Below the pieces are notes generated by a model. That model did not search any database. It was not told the origin of the DNA and saw only the letters and a list, made by a program, of their open reading frames with translations. Of a stretch of 64,000 nucleotides of DNA, positions 31,123-43,028 are shown one piece after another. This DNA is from Azadirachta indica (taxonomy: Eukaryota > Streptophyta > Magnoliopsida > Sapindales > Meliaceae). Both the position numbers and the translations under genes were made by a program. The stretch covers positions 8,112,913 to 8,176,912 of the forward strand of contig CM040450.1 of the NCBI GenBank assembly GCA_022749755.1, in the 5' to 3' direction. Each line of letters starts with the position of its first letter. Position 1 is the first letter of the stretch.

Positions 31123-32170
31123 ATGTCTCACAATCAAGAAGAAAATTCAACATCGGGGGTACAACTACCAACCACCCCGAACCTACAATTGCAAGCGTTA
31201 TTAGGAGAGATGAGATGGATGATGAGGGCTGAGTTAAAACCAATCCATGAAAGGATGGATAGGTTGGAAGAAGAGACATCAAGAGGGCAATATCAAAGCT
31301 CTTCCATTAGACAACCACCTAAGCAAGTGCAACCGAGGGTACAATGGGGTAATGTTAAGGATGATGAGGAGTTCGATGAATAACCAATGAACCGGGGCAG
31401 AGAATTGCGTGGTTATGGGAATAGAGAAGCTAGATTGGGTAGATTTAAGTTGTTAGATAATGATTTAGGAAGCATTAAGGTGAAAATTCCACCATTCCAA
31501 GAAAGAAACAATCTTGAAGCTTATTTAGATTAGGAGAAAAGAATAGAGATGATTTTTGATTGTCACAACTACTTCGAGATCAAAAAGGTAAAACTTGCGA
31601 CAATTGAATTTACTGATTATCCTATTATTTGGTGGGATCAATTGTTGAAGGATAGAAGAAGAAATCAAGAACGTCTTGTTAAAACGTGGGACGAGATGAA
31701 GAGAATAATGAGAAGACGCTCCATTCCAAGCTATTACTATCGGGAGTTGTTCAGCCTCTAACTCAAGAATCTAAAAGCGTAGATGAATACTACAAAAAGA
31801 TAGAGGTTGCTATGAGTTGAGCAAATGTAGAGGAGGATAGAGAAGCTATCATGGTTAGGTTCTTACATGGTTTAAATCGTAAGATCGCAGACATGGTGGA
31901 GATGCAACATTATGTAGAGTTGACAGATATGGTATACCAAGCCATCAAAGTTAAGTAACAATTAAAGCGAAGAAACACAACTAGGAGAGGAGTAAGCACA
32001 ACTGCTACAAACTCATAGAGATCAACCCCTAAACGGGAGGAATTTCCATCAACAAAGTCTAAGTCTGAAGCCTCTAAGGATGTCAAACAATTTGTGCCAC
32101 AAAAACAATGTAACATTGAATCCACCGCTTCTAGAAATCGTGACATTAAGTGTTTTAAATGTCAAGGTAG
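31123..32170 (+). pseudogene. Family B gag and zinc knuckle
   Basis: ATG at 31123 (MSHNQEENSTSGVQLPTTPN), LLGEMRWMMRAELKPIHERM, an acidic spacer and IKVKIPPFQERNN are followed by a TAG for Trp. IEFTDYPIIWWDQLLKDRRRN, FLHGLNRKIADMVEMQHYV and the knuckle CFKCQGRGHIAS-stop-C (about 32150-32190) complete it. Stops near 31381, 31531, 31759 and 31818 break the frame. Confidence 0.87.
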
Positions 32171-33060
32171 GGGTCATATAGCTAGTTAATGCCCAAATAA
32201 AAGGGTAATGATGATCAATGCTCAAGGGGAGATTGAATTGGAAGGAGAAGAAGAAGACGAAATATAAGGCATGCCATCTCTTGAAGACAACTATGAAGGG
32301 CAATATGCTGCGGAAGGAGAATTATTAGTGGCAAGACGAGCTCTTAGCGCACAGGTTAAGGAAGAAGAAAATGATCAGCAGGAGAACTTATTTCATACCT
32401 GATGTTTCGTCAACAACAAAGTTTGCAGCGTTATAATTGATGGAGCAAGTTGCACCAATGTGGGCAGCACCAAATTAGTGGAGAAATTGTTGTTACCTAC
32501 AATGAAACATTCACGACCGTATCGGCTTCAATGGCTAAACAATTATGGAGAGATCAAGGTAACAAAACAAGTGTTGGTGGCATTTTCTATTGGCAAGTAT
32601 GAGGATGAGGTCTTTTGTGACATGATTCTTATACACGTATGTCACATCCTATTGGGCAGACCATGGCAGTACGATTGACAAGTCACACGTGACAGTTTCA
32701 TCAATAAATATTTTTTTATCATCAAAAGGTAACCTATATCACTTGTACCATTGACTGCAAAACAAGTTCTAGAAAACTAGTTAAAGATACAAAAAGTGAG
32801 TGAAAAGAGAAAAGAAAACAAAAAAGCCAAAAATGTGAAAGAGAGTGAGAGGAAAAATGAGAGAATTGCAACATTGATGTGTAAGAGAAAGGAAAAATAC
32901 AATTTCATTGTAAAAAAAAGTGAGATTAAGAGAGCTTTACTTTCATAACAGCCCCTTATAGTATTTATGTACAAAGAAGTCTTTTTGTGTACTAACAATC
33001 TTACCGGATCTTTGTCGAGCAATGTTATGTTTTTTTTTACAGGATTTCGTGGATGTCTTT
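32171..33060 (+). pseudogene. Family B protease and linker
   Basis: The active-site region reads VIIDGASCTNVGS (about 32428), so the second Gly of Asp-Gly-Gly is Ala. [32 protein letters not shown] and a Lys/Glu/Ser-rich linker (about 32760-32930) follow. The hydrophobic antisense frame at 32777-33022 is a shadow. Confidence 0.85.
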
Positions 33061-34340
33061 CCTGAAGAGCTATCCTCTGGTTTACCTCTAATTCGAGAAA
33101 TTGAGCACTAAATTGATTTTATACCTGGTGCAACAATTCTGAACTGACTAGCTTATAGAAGTAATCCTGAGGAGACGAAAGAACTTCAACGACAAGTTAA
33201 CGAGCTAATGGATAAAGGGTATGTTAGAGAAAGCATGAGTTCTTGTGCGGTTCTGATGTTATTAATGCGTAAGAAAGATGGGACATCGAGAATTTGTGTT
33301 GATTGCCGAGCTATCAACAATATTACGGTAAAGTATCGACATCCCATTCCTCGATTAGATGATGTGTTAGATGAATTGCATAGACCTTTTGTGTTTTCTA
33401 AAATTGATCTTAAGAGTAAATACCATCAAATAAGAATGAAAGAAGGGGATGAGCGGAAAACTGTATTTAAAATAAAATATGGTTTGTATGAATGGTTAGT
33501 TATGCCTTTTGGGTTAACTAATGCACCTAGTACTTTCACGAGACTTATGAACCATGTTTTGCATGCTTTCATTTGCAAATTCGTAGTAGTCTATTTTGAT
33601 GATATCTTGATTTATAGTAAAAACTTGGGCGATAATATTGAACATTTAAAACTTGTTTTAAATGTTTTAAGGAAAGAAAGACTATTTGCTAATTTTAAGA
33701 AATGTATATTTTGCACGGATAAACTTGTGTTTCTTAGTTTTGTTGTAAGTGCTAAAGGGATTGAGGTCGATGAGGAGAAGGTGAACGTAATTCAAGATGG
33801 CCAATGCCTACTTCGACAAATCAAGTAAGAAGATTTCATGAATTAGCCAGTTTTTATCGGCACTTTGTTCGAGATTTTAGTAGCATAACTGCACCCTTAA
33901 CCGAAGTCATCAAGAAGAATGTTCCATTCAAGTGGAGAAAAGAGCAAGAAAAGGCATTCAAACTCATCAAAGAAAAATTGACTCATACACCTTTACTTGT
34001 TTTACCTAACTTTACTAAAACATTTGAGATTGAGTGTGATGCTTCAGGTAGAGGAATCGGAGGTGTACTAATACAAGAAGAAAGACTAATCGCATACTTT
34101 AGTGAGAAACTAAATGGGGCGGTTTTAAACTATCCTACTTACGACAAAGAATTGTATGCATTTGTTTGAATTCTAGAAACTTCGCAGCATTACCTTTGGC
34201 CCAAAGAGTTTGTGATTCATATGGATCATGAATCTTTGAAACATTTAAAAACTCAACACAAATTAAGCAAATGTCATGGCAAATGGGTGGAATTCATTGA
34301 GACATTTCCTTATGTGATCAAATACAAATAAGGAAAAGAA
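33061..34340 (+). pseudogene. Family B reverse transcriptase and RNase H
   Basis: A 206-codon open frame from 33208 holds most of [59 protein letters not shown] and YFDD at 33592-33603. After a frameshift near 33805 it continues [19 protein letters not shown] and RNase H ([28 protein letters not shown]). It ends near 34340 with a decayed DALSRRY motif. RT motifs are well preserved. Confidence 0.89.
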
Positions 34341-35105
34341 AATATAGTTGTTGATACACTATCATGCAGGTATGCTTTACTTTCAACCCTTAATATTAAA
34401 CTGCTTGTATTTGAGTACATTAAGGAGTTGTATGTAACAGATTCTAATTTTTATGACTTGTTTAAGAATTGCACTAAGGGAGCATGTGGAAGTTCTATGT
34501 GCATGATGGTTTCCTATTTCGAGAAAATAAATTGTGTTTTCCATATTCATCCTTGTGTGAGTTACTTGTTCGAGAAGCACACAATAGTGGTTTGATGAGT
34601 CATTTTGGCATAGCTAAGATTTTACACGTATTGCATGAGCATTTTTTTTGGCCGCACATGAAATGTGACGTAGAAAGGGTTTGTGTGAGATGCATTACCT
34701 GTAGGTAAGATAAGTCTAGGCAACAACCACATGAATTGTATACACCACTTCTTATTCCTAGTGCACCTTGAGTCGATATTTTTATGAATTTTGTTTGAAA
34801 TTACCTAGGACAAAGAGGGGGAGAGACTCAATTTTTGTGGTTGTTGATAGGTTTTCTAGGATGGCACACTTTATTGCATGTTATAAAACTGATGATGCAT
34901 CACATATACCTGATTTGTTTTTCAAGGAGCTTGTTAGGTTGCACGGAATGCCCAAAACTATTGTCTCAGATCGAAACGCAAAGTTCTTAAGTTATTTTTG
35001 GAAGACATTGTGGGGAAAGTTGAGAACTAAATTATTATTTTCTAATACTTGTCACCCACAAACAGATGGTCAAACCGAAGTAGTAAATAGGACATTGTCT
35101 ACTTT
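34341..35105 (+). pseudogene. Family B integrase, first part
   Basis: The zinc finger (SGLMSHFGIAKILHVL, CVRCITC) lies near 34590-34705. The core start is frameshifted near 34760 (first Asp lost: FMNFV). [23 protein letters not shown] and [14 protein letters not shown] (Asp-to-Asn) follow, then [15 protein letters not shown] with the Glu kept. It is cut by the solo A LTR. Confidence 0.86.
35101..35105. repeat. Target-site duplication ACTTT, left copy
   Basis: The partner is at 35952-35956. Integrase coding continues in frame across one copy. Confidence 0.93.
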
Positions 35106-35951
35106 TGATGCAAATACGGATGCACACAAGAGCAATGATCTAATTCAGCTACCTAGTAGTCCCGTTACAAGAGGAAGAATGAAGAAATTCAAGGATGCAT
35201 AGAATAGGATGATTCAAGGCTTGTGGGATGATCTTGCAACAATTCAGGAGTGCAAGAAAGAGTCAAATATCAAGCTTGAACGTCAAGAAAAATAATCAGA
35301 GCTTGGTAACATTGACACAAGTAAAGAAGGCAAAACTTGAAGATTAAAGCTTCTATAGAATTCGAATTCTCAAAGCTGTGCAAGGCCATATTCGAATAAT
35401 ATCTCAAGGCTAAGCAAGCATGTTCAAGTCTTTTATTTGCAATTCGAATCAGATCTTCATCATGATGAAAGTTTCGGATTCCATGCGCCATTTAGGCTAT
35501 GTTGTTGCTCAAGCCCATTATCTATCTTAGTATTATTTATAAACATATGTTATTTAGTTTGTTATGTGTTTAGGCTGTTAATGTTAATTATTAAGCCCTA
35601 ATTCAGTTTGTTTTAATTTAAATTAGAATTAATATAGTCTTGTGGCCAAACACTTTATTTAGAGTTACTTATATCTTGTACCTTTATATATTCAACCACA
35701 TGCTCCTATGGAAACATTATTACTCTTTGAATGAAAAAAAAATAGAGTGTTTCTCATGTTTTGATTCTTTCTTGAATCAAGGTTCTTACAATCAAAACTA
35801 ATTACTTTGAAGGAATTTTATTCTAAGGTTTTATTTCACAAGTTGAAATTGAGTTGCAGACTTGGGTAAATCTGATTTACCTTTCCAAGAGGTTGCTTTA
35901 ATGCGTAAAGATATTGGGGTATTAAGTTTAATATACTCAAAGTTCATATCA
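35106..35951 (+). mobile_element. Solo LTR of family A (846 bp)
   Basis: TGATGCAAATACGG to AAAGTTCATATCA, flanked by ACTTT on both sides. It is full length, with a TATA-like TTTATATATT at 35682-35691. A solo LTR arises by recombination between the two LTRs of one element. Confidence 0.93.
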
Positions 35952-36446
35952 ACTTTATTCCGTACTATCATACAAAAAAACCTAAAAGTTGGGAAGATTG
36001 TTTGCCGCATGTTGAATTTGCTTATAATCGTTATGTTCATTCTGCCATTAAGTTTTCACCTTTTAAAATTATCTATAATTTTAATCCACTAATTTCTTTG
36101 AATTTAACTCTACCTATGAGTGAGTGCGTTAATTTAGATGATAAGAAGAAAGCTGATTTCATTAAGCAAATTTATGAGAAAGTAAGGCAACATATAGAAC
36201 AACGAACGAAACAATATGCCAAGCAAGTCAATAAGGGACTCAAGAAGGTGTCTTTAAACCTGAAGATTATGTTTGGTTACATATGAGGAAGAAGCATTTT
36301 TCCGAGCAAAAACGTTCTAAACTTCTACGAAGGGAAATTGGCCCATTTCGAGTAGTGGAACACATCAATGACAATGCCTATAAACTTAAACTACCAAGTG
36401 AGTATGAGGTTAGTACAAGCTTTAATATTTTTGACTTATCTCCTTA
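35952..36446 (+). pseudogene. Family B integrase, C-terminal part
   Basis: [36 protein letters not shown] and KKKADFIKQIYEKVRQHIEQR are recognisable. A frameshift near 36250 follows, then NAYKLKLPSEY and FDLSP. It begins with the right target-site copy. Confidence 0.85.
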
Positions 36447-37024
36447 ATGTGGAAATGTTCAAGCAATCGGAGTTCAAGAAGACTAAAATGAAAATGTTCA
36501 AAAATTATAGTCTATTTTTGTAATTTTTAAGAATCTTAAAATGATGTAATCACTTATATTATGCACGTACAACGTCATTGCTTATGTCATATATATATGA
36601 CGCCATTGCTTACGTTTTCATGTTTGAAATTTGTAGTTTTAAAAGTCATAAAGTTTGTATTTAATTTGTCAAATCGTTAAGTAGGAATGTGGGCTTAACT
36701 TTTGACATTTTCCTTTTGTATTTGCCTATAAAAAGCTTTCATTTTTGAAATGAAACAAGCAATTTTGAGTATTAAGTTATTTCTTACAAGTTCTTATTTT
36801 TGAACTCTTCAAGTCTAATTTCTTGTGGCATTCAAAAACAATCAAACTTATCATCTAGATTCCTAAGTTTTTTTTTTTAAGGATTCTTAGTGTGCCGTTT
36901 GAGTAATCATAATCTTGGTTTTTATCTAGATAGGTATCGGGTCAAAACTCAATAAACTTGTGTCTTGGGTTCTTTACTACATTCGGTGTTGGGTTTCGTC
37001 ACATTATTGGTAAGGTTCATATCA
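36447..37024 (+). repeat. 3' LTR of family B, 5' part deleted (about 578 bp)
   Basis: The sequence jumps from the end of pol (LSP) to the NVQAIGVQED region that lies about 230 bp inside intact B LTRs, then is complete to AAGGTTCATATCA. Inverted GACG/CGTCA words lie at about 36570-36605. Confidence 0.85.
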
Positions 37025-37495
37025 TAACTATTACTATAGAGATTTGCATAAAAAGTTGCAAGGGTTGGTTCAAGGTTCCATGAGTGTAGAGGATTATTAC
37101 AGGGAGGTGGAGATAGTTATGATTAGAGCAAACATAGAAAAAGATTGAGAAGCAACAATGGCAAGATTTGTTGGTGGCTTAAACAAAGAGATTGCTGATG
37201 TGGTTGATTTATAACACTATATGGAGATGGAGTAGCTATTGCACAAAGCCATTAAAATGGAAAAACAAATCAAATAAAAAAGGTTCAGATTTAGATCGGT
37301 TTTTAGTTCTTCATAGAAATCTTATTGGAAGCACAATCAAGCTACTTTGAAATAAAAGAAAAAGGAAAGCAAAAGGATTCTGTTGTTGTTTCTAAAGGCA
37401 AAATCGAAACTGAAACTTATTTTAAGTCACATGAAGTTTAGTATTTTAGGTACTAAGGATTTGGGCATATTGCTTCTTAATGCCTAAACAAAAGA
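37025..37495 (+). pseudogene. Family D gag, second part to zinc knuckle
   Basis: [29 protein letters not shown] and HKAIKMEKQIK follow directly from the part ending at 29822. The knuckle (FRYQGFGHIAS-stop-CLNK) is degenerate: both early Cys are altered. It stops at AAAGA (37491-37495), where the C LTR begins; the next codons of this gag are found at 6763. Confidence 0.85.
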
Positions 37496-38753
37496 TGGTA
37501 TGCTGTCGCAGGCACCAAAAGTAAAACCTAAATTCCTAAATAAAATACATTTAGTAGTGTGAATAAGGATCGTTCCTACGGAGAGTATCTAGTCTAGTTT
37601 TATGACTACGTGAACAAGGATTGTTTGGGGGGGGGGAGGGGGGGGATATAAAGAAAACAGTTAAGGAACAATTCAAATATGAAAATTAATCAAAAAAACA
37701 AAACTTGGTCTAAGTTGACATCCATCATCTATATTTTATAATTGATCATCAATATTAAAATATATCAATTTACGCTTTGAATATTCACTGTTGAAGCTAT
37801 TTTTCATATCTCTTCTTAGTCGTAATCAATTAAAAAATAAGCGATCTAATCAACTCTAAGTACTAAATAACCCAAGAAAAGTCCTAAAGGTTTCATTTAG
37901 TAGCAGTTTTAAGAATTAGAGAGACTAATTAATCTAAACAGCACAAGCACAAGCAGTTGCATTTAGTTTAGTTGAACATTCTTCCTAAGATCTAACAATT
38001 TTTTATGGAACAAATCATTAAATTCTAGTTGCTTCACAAATCAGAGGAATCAAACAATTACGATTTGATATCTGGTATGGTAGTAGATTGCAACGAATAA
38101 TAAACTAGTAAGCCTCCTAGTAATTAAATGAGACAATCACGAAAATAGGCGCAAAAGAACATTCATTACTCAAGCATAAATGAAACAATAAGAATCAAAT
38201 TAAATCTCACAATTTTATTAATTCCGAGACTTCCGTTTCCTTTGACCAATTATAAAAGTTTAATCACGTAGGGCCTTGATGACAACTTGAAAGAAAAATT
38301 AGAGAAGAGAAGGGAGAAAAGGGTGCCCATCTCCTGATTTCTCCTCGCTTTTAATACACATTAATTCACCTACTAGAATTCTACCAAATCTCCTAAAATA
38401 ATAATATTCAAATTTGACTAATTAAGGAAAAATATTAAAAACAAAATAAAATCTTAATGTAAATAGGAGGGAGGTGATTTCAGCTTTAATTTTCGTGTAC
38501 TAGATTTGAAAACTTCTAAAAATAAACTGCATTAAATCCATGTATTGAAATTGTGAGCTAAGGAACATTCCAGAGCGTCAACCACAAAGAGGTAGCAACT
38601 TCAAGCCCAAATTCGTCCTTGATCCAGCCAAAATCTCTCAAAACTCAAAACATGAAAGTTGTATATCCTTTTGTTAATGTTCTACGGTGTCTTGAATCAT
38701 CTCAATTCAAGGTTGGATTAAGGGAGAAAATATGGCATTCTGCATTCTAATCA
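37496..38753 (-). repeat. 3' LTR of family C (1258 bp)
   Basis: Plus-strand ends are TGGTATGCTG and TTCTAATCA. Homologous to 5448-6757. Outer flank AAAGA (37491-37495). Contains a G-rich tract at 37627-37645. Confidence 0.88.
37627..37645 (+). other. G-tract (ten Gs, A, eight Gs)
   Basis: At the matching place the other C LTR has only GGGGGGG (about 5579-5585), so the tract has expanded or is a read artefact. Such tracts can form four-stranded DNA. Confidence 0.6.
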
Positions 38754-38769
38754 AATTCTCCCATACTTA
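38754..38769 (-). other. Polypurine tract of family C
   Basis: In element sense TAAGTATGGGAGAATT directly precedes the LTR start TGATTAG. It follows the GCCTGAGGACGAGCAAGAG block common just before the 3' LTR in plant Athila/Tat elements. Confidence 0.8.
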
Positions 38770-39054
38770 ACTCTTGCTCGTCCTCAGGCAAAACTCAAAT
38801 TCACTTTCTCAAAGATAGTAAGGTTGCAACGCCATCAACAAAGAACAACCAAGCTCTTCAAAACTCACAACACACCAAGAACAAATGTTCTTAAACAATT
38901 TACAATTACTTAGCAAGCATTTTCACTTGAAGATGGAATAAACTAAATAAGTAGACCCTCACGAAAATAAACACTCGACTCTCATGTGTTTGTAGGGTAA
39001 GTTTTTCCCTCAAATTCATTCCAATGGAAATGATCTACCTTAAGCTTGCATATC

Positions 39055-39785
39055 TGATACCAGAAAATGGAGGTTTGTGTAAGGATTTACATTTGTTACT
39101 AAATAAGGATTGAAATAAGCTCTCCGCCTAAGGTTTACAACAAAAGGGATACAGAAACACCACCCTAATTTGCTAACCAAAGGTTGTAGAACTCAAAAGA
39201 ACACACTCACCACTCTATGAAAAATTCTCCAAGAGATACAGAGTATAAAACACAAGAATTTTATTAAACTCAACTCAAAACAACTGTTTTCCAATACTAC
39301 AAGCTCAAAACCTTTATATAGGCTCTTACAAGGAAAGAAATGTCAAAGATTAGGCTAACAATCCTTAAAAATTTCAACGGTTAGGCCAACAACCATTACC
39401 TAACTTTGACAAATAAATAAAAACATTTAAAATTCTTTGAAAATAACCAAAACAGCTAAGACTTTGAATTACAACTCACCAACTCCTTCTATCATTTAAA
39501 AATTAAACAAAACAAATTAAATTTAAGCTAAAAAATCCTTTGAATTCCGTGCATCCTGATTCTGCTTTGAAAATAAACTTGTTGTGAAGAAATTATCATA
39601 ACTTTTTCTAGAGAACTTTAAATGCTAAACCGTAAAATTCTATAGAAAGCTTACTTCAGTGAATACAGTTTAAATTTTGAAATTACCCCTCTGACAGTGT
39701 CTTCATAACTTAGTAAATTAGGGTAATCTTCTTGAACATATTGGCATTTAAGTTCTGCTTTTGATGTTCGGACACTCTCGTATCA
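39055..39785 (-). mobile_element. Solo LTR of family E (731 bp)
   Basis: TGATACCAGAAAATGG to CTCTCGTATCA on the plus strand, flanked by ATATC at 39050-39054 and 39786-39790. Inserted in the C post-pol region. Confidence 0.92.
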
Positions 39786-40918
39786 ATATCTTCTCATTCT
39801 CCACCACCAAGATCACAAGCATAACATGAATCGTAAGGACTTTTCAAGGGTTGTAACAGGGTTTAGGATCAAGGTAGGAAATATTTGGGATATGGTTCAA
39901 AAGCCGTTAAAACTAGTGGAGCAAAAATAAATCAACTCAAGCTCAAATGTACAAGACATGTAAAACCAATCACTCCCTTCAGCAACTTCTTCGATTTGGC
40001 TGCAAAGCATTTAAACCATGAGAAACTCTTGCATTGAAAAAGGGACTGATCAAATGAACACTTTTCTTCCTCCACAAGAAACAATGCTTTGCAACGCTAG
40101 CTTCCACCTTTGTATATATCATGTATAAACAGACCCTTTTCTTAGAATTTTAGGAGGAATTATGAACATAGATAGTTTGTAACATCAAAAGCAATTTCCT
40201 CCATCACCCTTTTATTTGTTTTTTTAAATAATAAAAGTCACAAATTGAGAATGAAAACATGTTTCATTTCACCAGTAATAGCCATAACACAAATCTAGAC
40301 AACCCCACACTTATTTCTTGCACACCCATATATGTCATAATGATGAACAATGCTCCACTAGCTCTACGGATTGGATGAAGACATTATTTTTCAGGTTTAA
40401 AATTTGTAATGTGGGCTCTCAAAGACAAAAAGCCAATAAAGCTCAAAGGGGTTCAACAAAGGGAAAAATAATAATTACAAGGTAGGTTATTTGACTTAAG
40501 TAGCTTAAAACAAAAGGGGGCCTTAATCATAATCATGCATGCATGTGTCGATATGAACTCATAGAGAATCAAGGCAAGTTCTAGAGAACCAATTCCATGG
40601 AAGAATATCTCACAGGAAAGAAAATAATGAAACTGATATGGATGTGTCATTTTAAAGGCTCAAAATCTCATGAGCTTTTGTCTACTAAATTTAGTAACTA
40701 CCATTCTCAAGGAAAATAACTAGACTAACTAATTTTAAGTTGGAAGATTACTTATTCAATCATGTTATGAATTTTTTTTCAAGCTTAATTCATCTTGCTC
40801 ATGACATATACAACCAAAATTCTTTGAAAACAACAAAAACAAAGAGCAATAACTTTCTTTTTTTTAAAAAAAAAAATTAAAACACAAACTAAATCCCCTC
40901 CCCCACACTTAAAACTTA

Positions 40919-40934
40919 CATTGTCCCCAATGCA
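40919..40934 (-). other. Hairpin motif GCATTGGGGACAATGT (element sense)
   Basis: A 5-bp stem (CATTG/CAATG) closed by GGGA. Same motif as at 3445-3460 in the LOG carrier. It lies about 140 bp after the pol stop. Confidence 0.65.
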
Positions 40935-41074
40935 AGGTGAAATGCAAAGAAAAGGCAAAAATAACCAAAATATAAATGCGAAAAGAAGAAGAAAAAGAAA
41001 AGGAACTCCCTTTGGTTTGCCTCCCAAGTAGCGCTTTTTTTTATGACAGTTAACTCGACTTAATGCTCCCTTTA

Positions 41075-42345
41075 TCAATCAGTATAAATTGGATCTTCAA
41101 GGTCCAATTGTGCCACATTCTCTACTTGTACACCTTCATAGAAAGGCTTAAGTCTATGGCCATTCACCTTGAACACTTTGGAAGTTGCTAAACTTCGAAT
41201 TTCAACTGCACCATAAAGAAAAACATTAGTAACAACAAAAGGTCCAATCCCATGAGAACGCAACTCAACCGAAAACAAACAAAGACGTGAATGGTAGAGA
41301 AAGACTTTTTGAGCAACTTTAAATTCCTTCCTAGAGATCATCTTGTCATGAAAAGCCTTCATTTTTTCCTTGTAAATCCTTGCACTCTCATGGGCATTAT
41401 TTTGAATTTCCTCTAACTCTTATAGTTTCAACTTTTTGTGTTCTCCATTATCATCCATTTTTATGTTGAAACGCTTGATTGCCCAATGAGCCTTGTGTTC
41501 TAGCTCAACTAAAAGGTGGCATGGTTTTCCAAACACTAGCCGATAAGGTGACATACCAATGACCGTCTTATATGCAGTTTTATAGGCCCATAAGGCATCA
41601 TCCAAGTGCAAACTCCAATCTTTTCTACTTGGATTGGCCGTGCTTTCAATGATGGACTTGATCTCTCGATTGGACACTATCGCCTGTCCACTAGTTTGCG
41701 GATGATAGGCAGTTGACACCTTGTGAGTCACATGGTAATTTCTCAGCAAAGCGTCCATAGTTCAATTGCAAGAGTGAGTGCCTCGATCACTCATTAGAGC
41801 TCTTGGAATTCCAAACCTAAAGAATATGTTAGCCTTGATAAAATTTGTAACAATTTTAGAATCATTAGTCCTGGTAGCTTTAGCTTTAATCCATTTTGAG
41901 ACATAATCAACAACAAGCAAAATATAAACATAGCTGAAAGGTATAGGGAACGGTCTCATGAAATCAATGCCTCAAACATCAAATATTTCGCAAAATAGTA
42001 TAGAGGTTTGTGGCATCTCATTCTTTTGAGATATGTTACCTATATTTTGGCAGTGATCACATGACTTACAAAAAGAGTTGAATCTCAGAATAAAGACGGC
42101 CAATAGAAACCACATTCTAGCACTTTTCTTGCTGTCTTCTTAGCTCCAAAGTGACCTCCACAAGCATAAGAATGGTGAAAGGTAAGAATAACAATAATTT
42201 CGTTTTCAGGAATGCACGTTCTTATCACTTGATTTGCACAATGCTGCCATAAGTATGGGTCATCCCACACATAGACAAACCGAAAATTTCGTTTGGCATC
42301 ACTCTTGATCTTATCTCTTTGAGCCTTAGACAAACCAACATATTA
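41075..42345 (-). pseudogene. Family C integrase
   Basis: On the minus strand: zinc-finger part [28 protein letters not shown] (about 42085-42180) and [17 protein letters not shown]. In the core GIDFMRPFP has the first Asp and MSDRGTHSCN the second. The expected Glu region reads [16 protein letters not shown], with Ile at the usual Glu position. The C-terminal domain ends LDLEDPIYTD at the TGA at 41077-41075. The type ([15 protein letters not shown]) is Athila/Tat. Several stops break it. Confidence 0.88.
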
Positions 42346-43028
42346 GTAACCAAATAAATTACAATAGTTGAATACCAAGGTAATGTCATGCTTGCGGAGA
42401 ACAATTGCTTAGGTAATGTTTCCTATAGAGAAAATTCATCCTCCACATGAACTAAATGACTCAAATGATCTGCGTTGCAATTTTTTGTCCCTCTTTTGTC
42501 TTTGATCTCCAAGTCAAATTCGCTCAAGAGAATTATCCATCTTATTAATCTTAGTTTTGCCTTTTTCTTTGTTACCAAATAACGAAGAGCTGCATGATCA
42601 GAGTAAACAATGACTTTAGTACCAAGCAAGTAAAATTAAAACTTTTCTAAAGCAAAAACAACAGCTAAAATTTCTTTCTCATTAGTAGAATAATTTCTTT
42701 GGGCATCATTCAAAGTCCTTGAAGCATAATAAATGGCAAAAGATGCTTTTCCAATTCTTTGACTCAAAACAGCGCCTACTGCATAATCATTTGCATTGCA
42801 CATTATCTCGAAAAAAAGGTTCCAGTCAGAGGGCTGGAAAACTAGGGTAAAAGTTATAGTTCCTTTAGCTTATCAAATGCCTTTTTACATGCCTCATTGA
42901 ATTCAAAAGCCACATCCTTTTATAGCAACTTGCATAGGGGTGCTATTTTGGAGAAGTCCTTGATGACTCTTCGGTAAAAACTTGCATGTCCAAGAAAAGA
43001 ACGAACTTCCCACACACTAGTGAGGTAC
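42346..43028 (-). pseudogene. Family C end of RT and RNase H
   Basis: [22 protein letters not shown], then an RNase H core with [49 protein letters not shown] and [10 protein letters not shown] stop lies at about 42920 and others downstream. The catalytic RT core is absent because the A element joins here. Confidence 0.86.

Larger units (their letters stand above)
29823..37024 (+). mobile_element. Family B element, nearly full length (7202 bp including a solo A LTR)
   Basis: 5' LTR, primer site, leader, gag, protease, linker, RT, RNase H, integrase and a partial 3' LTR, inserted into D gag. A solo A LTR (35106-35951) interrupts integrase. It is the most complete B copy but has stops in every domain. 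Confidence 0.92.
38770..41074 (-). other. Post-pol noncoding region of family C
   Basis: About 2.3 kb without a gene, including the solo E LTR at 39055-39785. It holds the hairpin ACATTG-type motif at 40919-40934 followed in sense by a GGGGGAGGGG tract. The rest is AT-rich with no clear structure. Small frames at 40453-40650 and 40785-41078 lack any supporting pattern. Confidence 0.7.
37496..43028 (-). mobile_element. Family C element, 3' half
   Basis: In element sense: end of RT, RNase H, integrase, post-pol region, polypurine tract and 3' LTR. The 5' part is replaced at about 43028-43046 by an A element. A solo E LTR interrupts the post-pol region. Confidence 0.88.
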
